In this document: positions 60,415 through 64,000 of the stretch, one piece after another
How the letters are laid out: each line of letters opens with the position of its first letter
Numbering within the stretch: position 1 is the first letter of the stretch
Assembly (NCBI RefSeq): GCF_029544075.1
Contig: NZ_JAJQJH010000013.1
Coordinates: 36,809-100,808, forward strand
Reading direction: 5' to 3'
DNA length: 64,000 bases
Source: Chromohalobacter canadensis
Lineage (GTDB): Bacteria; Pseudomonadota; Gammaproteobacteria; Pseudomonadales; Halomonadaceae
Made by a program: the position numbers and the translations under genes
Notes under the pieces: generated by a model
The model's database searches: none
What the model saw: the letters and a program-made list of their open reading frames with translations, nothing else
What the model was told of the DNA's origin: nothing

Positions 60415-60948
60415 TTAGTCTTTTTCGACCTGAGCGAACTCGAGCTCGACAGGGGTCGAGCGCCCGAAAATCAGCACGCTTACATGCAAGCGGCTCTTTT
60501 CGTAGTTGACTTCTTCCACCACGCCGTTGAAGTCAGCAAAAGGTCCATCAACGACACGCACGGTTTCACCCGGATCGAAGAGTGTCTTGGGACGCGGCTT
60601 GTCTGTACCGTCCTGCACACGACGCAAGATGCCATCGGCTTCTTTTTGCGTAATTGGCGCCGGCTTTTCCGGCGTACCGCCGATGAAACCCATGACACGC
60701 GGCGTCTCATTCACCAAGTGCCAGGTAGCGTCGGTCATTTCCATCTCAACCAGCACATAGCCAGGATAGAACTTGCGCTCGCTCTTGCGACGCTTACCGT
60801 CACGCATCTCGACGACTTCTTCAGTCGGCACCAGAATTTCACCAAACTGGTCTTCCATGCCATACATCTTGACGCGCTCGTTGAGGGAACGCATTACATG
60901 CTTTTCGAAACCGGAGTAGGCGTGGACGACGTACCAACGCTTGGACAT
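60415..60948 (-). CDS. nusG: Transcription termination/antitermination factor NusG
   Basis: This 177-aa factor links RNA polymerase to Rho or to the ribosome through S10. The NGN domain starts [18 protein letters not shown], and a C-terminal KOW domain is present ([25 protein letters not shown]). The ATG at 60948 is conserved; the upstream extension to 61083 overlaps secE and is rejected. It is 8 bases after secE. Confidence 0.98.
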   Translation of the reverse strand: MSKRWYVVHAYSGFEKHVMRSLNERVKMYGMEDQFGEILVPTEEVVEMRDGKRRKSERKFYPGYVLVEMEMTDATWHLVNETPRVMGFIGGTPEKPAPITQKEADGILRRVQDGTDKPRPKTLFDPGETVRVVDGPFADFNGVVEEVNYEKSRLHVSVLIFGRSTPVELEFAQVEKD

Positions 60949-60956
60949 GAAAACTC

Positions 60957-61325
60957 CTAACCTATGATGCCGGACATGGCCCAGCCGAGAAGCGTGTCGA
61001 TCAGCCATAACAGAATGCCGACCAACACCACGGCCACCAAGACAATCGCAGTAGTCTGGATCGTCTCGGGGCGCGTCGGCCACACTACGCGTTGAATTTC
61101 CTTACGCGACCCGCGCGCCAACTCAGTCAGCGCACGCCCCTTGGTCGTAGTCAAGGCTACCGCCGCCGCAGCTACACCAAGCACGACGACGCCCAGAACG
61201 CGATACAGCAGCGCTTGGTCAGCAAAATAAGCATTACCTGCCACCGCTATAGCGACAAGAACGATAGCGACCACCCACCTGGCGGCATCGAAACGCGACC
61301 CTTGCACCTCGGCGCTTTGTTTCAT
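60957..61325 (-). CDS. secE: Preprotein translocase subunit SecE
   Basis: This 122-aa three-helix SecE is of the long gammaproteobacterial type. Membrane segments lie at about residues 15-35, 40-60 and 92-115. The conserved amphipathic motif [19 protein letters not shown] precedes the last one. It stabilises SecY in the translocon. It lies 72 bases after tRNA-Trp and forms the usual secE-nusG pair. Confidence 0.97.
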   Translation of the reverse strand: MKQSAEVQGSRFDAARWVVAIVLVAIAVAGNAYFADQALLYRVLGVVVLGVAAAAVALTTTKGRALTELARGSRKEIQRVVWPTRPETIQTTAIVLVAVVLVGILLWLIDTLLGWAMSGIIG

Positions 61326-61397
61326 GGAAAAGGAACTCCTAAAGGCGCGGCAAGCGTGACAAGAAATAGTAAAGGAAGAACCAGCACTGAGGAAGGC

Positions 61398-61473
<76 letters not shown>

Positions 61474-61598
61474 ATACTCTGCAACCTGACGCTTTACTGG
61501 TAGGCTTTTGCCACAGCGCGCGTCATGTTAGCTAACTACAACCAGGAAGGCAACCCAATTGTATCGCACCAAGACGAGAAGCGAGCCTCGCCCAATAA

Positions 61599-61673
61599 TG
61601 GAGCTCATGGACGGATTTGAACCGTCGACCTCACCCTTACCAAGGGTGTGCTCTACCCCTGAGCTACATGAGC
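61599..61673 (-). tRNA. tRNA-Thr (anticodon GGT)
   Basis: The acceptor stem GCTCATG/CATGAGC, anticodon loop TTGGTAA and encoded CCA are all present. It lies 5-6 bases after tRNA-Gly in one tRNA transcript. Confidence 0.95.
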
Positions 61674-61679
61674 CTAACC

Positions 61680-61753
<74 letters not shown>

Positions 61754-61803
61754 TTGCCCACTCGTTGCTTGCGCTCTACTAGCTAGCGGTCAAGCATTAA
61801 ATC

Positions 61804-61887
<84 letters not shown>

Positions 61888-61900
61888 AACGTGGCGACGA

Positions 61901-61928
61901 ATTCTACGGAGTTTGAGATTTGTGTCAA
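61901..61928 (-). promoter_or_regulatory. Promoter of the tRNA-Tyr-Gly-Thr cluster
   Basis: The minus strand has TTGACA (61928-61923), a 16-base spacer and TAGAAT (61906-61901). The discriminator that follows (TCGTCGCC) is GC-rich, as in stringently controlled stable-RNA promoters. Confidence 0.8.
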
Positions 61929-61992
61929 GCACTTAATTTACAATGCTTTTCTCTTTCCATGAGCCCGTCGACCCGAAACGCGCAGCATTGTG

Positions 61993-62832
61993 TCAAAGCA
62001 GCATTGAGAATGCAAGGCCGGCCCGGATTTTTTCCAGGGGCGGAACGGAGGGCGGTAGCGGCGCCCCGGCCAAGCGCCCAGCGCGCTCCGCCGCCGTTAG
62101 CGGGTAGCATGTTTCCAATCCGGCATAGACCATATCCGGCCAGACTGCATGCGGGATACGCAGCCCGCGTGACACCACCCGAGCATCCCCCCCGGTCAAA
62201 AGCAGTGGTAGTGCAACGCCCTCCCGATCACACACTTCGCTATAAATACGATTAACAGCGCTCACCGCCGACATATAGATCCCATGATTGACCGCCTCGA
62301 CCGTGTTGCGCCCTGGCGCCAGCAGCTCATCTGCTTCACTGTCAGGGTCAATGGCCACATTACGCGTCCCCAGCTTGAGGCTTTCTTTCATCAAGCGCAG
62401 TCCAGGGATGATATATCCACCCAGATGGCGACCGCCGGGCAGCACAAAATCCATAGTGATCGCGCTGCCGCAATCGACACTGCAACAGCCTCCCGTCAGC
62501 TGATAGCCGGCAAGCACCCCCATCCAACGGTCAACACCAAGACGCCCGGGCTCATCATAGCCACAACTGACACCAAGCGCTTCGGGCATAGAGCGCGCCA
62601 CATGCACCACGCCAACCTGGCGCCGCAGTAATGCCACGGTATCGCGCAATACGGATTCTCGAGCGACGCTTGAGATACGCACAGCCTCTACGACATCGAG
62701 GTCTGGTATATCGGCACCGGGCCGCCACTCTTCCCGTGTCCAGACGGCCCCGCGAGAACGAATTTCACTGCTTGCGACATCCTTCAGGCGCCACTTCGAC
62801 AAGGTATTGCCGATATCGAGATCCAAAATCAT
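61993..62832 (-). CDS. coaX: Type III pantothenate kinase
   Basis: CoaX phosphorylates pantothenate in the first step of coenzyme A synthesis. The 279-aa ASKHA-fold protein has the N-terminal phosphate loop LDIGNTLSKWRL, GVDRWMGVLAGY and DCGSAITMD (the usual DxGTAxTxD with Thr replaced by Ser). GGYIIPGLRLM and LLLTGGDA are also present. The ATG overlaps the birA stop by 4 bases. The birA-coaX pairing upstream of the tRNA/secE cluster is common in gammaproteobacteria. Confidence 0.95.
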   Translation of the reverse strand: MILDLDIGNTLSKWRLKDVASSEIRSRGAVWTREEWRPGADIPDLDVVEAVRISSVARESVLRDTVALLRRQVGVVHVARSMPEALGVSCGYDEPGRLGVDRWMGVLAGYQLTGGCCSVDCGSAITMDFVLPGGRHLGGYIIPGLRLMKESLKLGTRNVAIDPDSEADELLAPGRNTVEAVNHGIYMSAVSAVNRIYSEVCDREGVALPLLLTGGDARVVSRGLRIPHAVWPDMVYAGLETCYPLTAAERAGRLAGAPLPPSVPPLEKIRAGLAFSMLL

Positions 62833-63818
62833 GAGCGCGCGCGCAAGCTGATTTCACCACCGGCCAGCAGCCGGGCCTCGCCATTCACATTGACCTGCAG
62901 GTTCCCAGTGGCGTCCACACTCTCGGCCACAGCCGTATAGGCGTGCCCACCCTGAACGACATCCACCTCGAGCCCTGCGTAGGCATTGCGACAATTCCAG
63001 GCATCACGCCACGGCTCGAAGCCATGCTGCTCGAAAAGAGGCAACATTCCCAGCAAGGCTTCCACCAACGATGCGGACAGTTCATTACGCGTGATATCGG
63101 GCCTCACGTCATTCAGGGCGGCAACGGGTTGGTCCACGCTATCTCTCGCGGCGCCGGGCAGAGCGACATTAAGCCCAATGCCGATCACGACCTCGCAGGG
63201 ACCGGCGACATCGCCGCTCACCTCCAAAAGGATACCGGCCAACTTCGCCATGCCACCATTCCGTTGCAACAACAAGTCATTGGGCCATTTAAGCGCCACA
63301 GGCATGGAGAGTCGCTCTAACACTTCGGCCAGCACCACACCTACGGCCAGGCTCAAGCCCTCCAACGCCGACGCGCCTTCATCGAAACGCCATCCCAATG
63401 AGAACAGCAGACCACCCCCCCAGGGGCAGACCCAATGACGGCCACGCCGTCCACGCCCGGCTCCCTGACTCTCCGCTAGGCACACCTCAGCATGCCCAGC
63501 ACCTTGCTGAAAGCGCTCGCGCAAAAAAGTGTTGGTCGAAGGCAGCGTATCTTCAACGAAAAGGCGGGTTAAATGATGACGTGGCTCCGCGGGCAAGCGC
63601 TCGATGATAGCCGGCCCGGACAGCAGGTCCAGCGGTGCGGCCAAACGATACCCTTGGCCTTTCACCGCTTCCAACTGCAACCCTATTTTCTCCAGCTTCT
63701 TGAGCTGCTTCCAGACCGCCGTGCGTGAAACGCCCAGCTGCTCGCCCAATTGCTCGCCGGAGTGATACTCACCGTCGCTCAGCAGACGAATCAGATCACC
63801 AATCGTCATTCCGGTCAT
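62829..63818 (-). CDS. birA: Bifunctional biotin ligase / biotin operon repressor
   Basis: BirA attaches biotin to the acetyl-CoA carboxylase carrier protein, and with biotinyl-AMP represses the bio operon. The protein of about 329 aa has an N-terminal winged helix (HSGEQLGEQLGVSRTAVWKQLKKL, about 18-41). A ligase domain follows with GRGRRGRHWVCPWGGGL and KWPNDLLL, and a C-terminal SH3-like domain. ATGs at 63818 and 63809 are both possible. The frame's first ATG at 63926 is non-conserved and would overlap the terminator. A TAGAAT -10-like box lies at 63839-63844. Confidence 0.94.
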   Translation of the reverse strand: MTGMTIGDLIRLLSDGEYHSGEQLGEQLGVSRTAVWKQLKKLEKIGLQLEAVKGQGYRLAAPLDLLSGPAIIERLPAEPRHHLTRLFVEDTLPSTNTFLRERFQQGAGHAEVCLAESQGAGRGRRGRHWVCPWGGGLLFSLGWRFDEGASALEGLSLAVGVVLAEVLERLSMPVALKWPNDLLLQRNGGMAKLAGILLEVSGDVAGPCEVVIGIGLNVALPGAARDSVDQPVAALNDVRPDITRNELSASLVEALLGMLPLFEQHGFEPWRDAWNCRNAYAGLEVDVVQGGHAYTAVAESVDATGNLQVNVNGEARLLAGGEISLRARS

Positions 63819-63929
63819 CCCCGTCGGGAAAAAACGACATTCTATCGAAATGCGGTTCGACAGGGGAGCGTGCCCGACCAAAGCGCAACAATTCGTTAGC
63901 GATGTGCAAGCCCATCGAGCGAGCATAAA

Positions 63930-63961
63930 AAAACCCCAGCCTCTTTCGAAGCTGGGGTTTT
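63930..63961 (-). terminator. rRNA operon terminator
   Basis: AAAACCCCAGC and GCTGGGGTTTT form an 11-bp stem around a 10-base loop. On the minus strand a run of seven T follows. It lies about 8 bases after the 5S rRNA. Confidence 0.9.
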
Positions 63962-63968
63962 AGAAGAA

Positions 63969-64000
63969 ATGCCTGACGATGACCTACTCTCGCATGGGGA
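63969..64000 (-). rRNA. rrf: 5S ribosomal RNA, 3' end (partial)
   Basis: The minus strand reads CCCCATGCGAGAGTAGG and then ends CAGGCAT, matching the 3' portion of gammaproteobacterial 5S rRNA. The rest of the gene, and presumably the 23S and 16S genes, lie beyond the right edge. Confidence 0.9.

Overview
The window is a 64-kb chromosomal segment of a GC-rich, moderately halophilic gammaproteobacterium. Protein sequences and gene order point to the Halomonadaceae (Chromohalobacter/Halomonas type). This is a judgement from recognised family sequences, because no database search was possible. I see no insertion sequences, prophage, CRISPR array or integron. The longest gene-free stretch is about 270 bases.

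Left part (1-14.0 kb). Two small unknown genes converge, followed by a membrane-anchored thioredoxin-like protein with an Lgt-like N-terminus and the RNA polymerase recycling ATPase RapA. Next comes what looks like a light or photo-oxidative stress regulon (4.9-14.0 kb). It holds a TIGR01777-type SDR, a small CbiX-like protein, a MerR-family regulator related to the LitR/CarH photosensors but lacking their cobalamin ligands, and a DNA photolyase. A SnoaL-like protein, an SDR, an FAD oxidoreductase, a DUF1365 protein, a cyclopropane-synthase-like methyltransferase and a DUF2878 membrane protein follow, largely with overlapping start and stop codons. Two TGTACA-N12-TGTACA-type operators sit in the two non-coding stretches of its left end. 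This is the best candidate here for an under-described system: light-induced DNA repair coupled to membrane-lipid modification by a CFA-like enzyme whose bicarbonate-site residues have changed.

Middle part (14.0-31 kb). There are two PAS-GGDEF-EAL proteins, fabA-fabB (unsaturated fatty acid synthesis), plsC with an RmlD-like reductase, and a 2-oxoglutarate/Fe(II) dioxygenase with an FNR/Anr-like box. A divergent hmp/norR nitric-oxide detoxification pair has a textbook sigma-54 promoter and three NorR-like sites. ssb with a YajR-like MFS transporter, and the divergent uvrA, complete this part.

Right part (31-64 kb). This is the translation and transcription super-cluster, entirely on the minus strand. 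In transcription order: the end of an rRNA operon (5S), birA-coaX, tRNA-Tyr-Gly-Thr, tRNA-Trp, secE-nusG, rplK-rplA, rplJ-rplL (with an L10 leader), rpoB-rpoC, rpsL-rpsG-fusA-tuf, and the S10-spc-alpha array from rpsJ to rplQ. The tufB gene usual between tRNA-Thr and tRNA-Trp is absent. The S10 operon starts from a perfect-consensus sigma-70 promoter containing a 15-bp palindrome.
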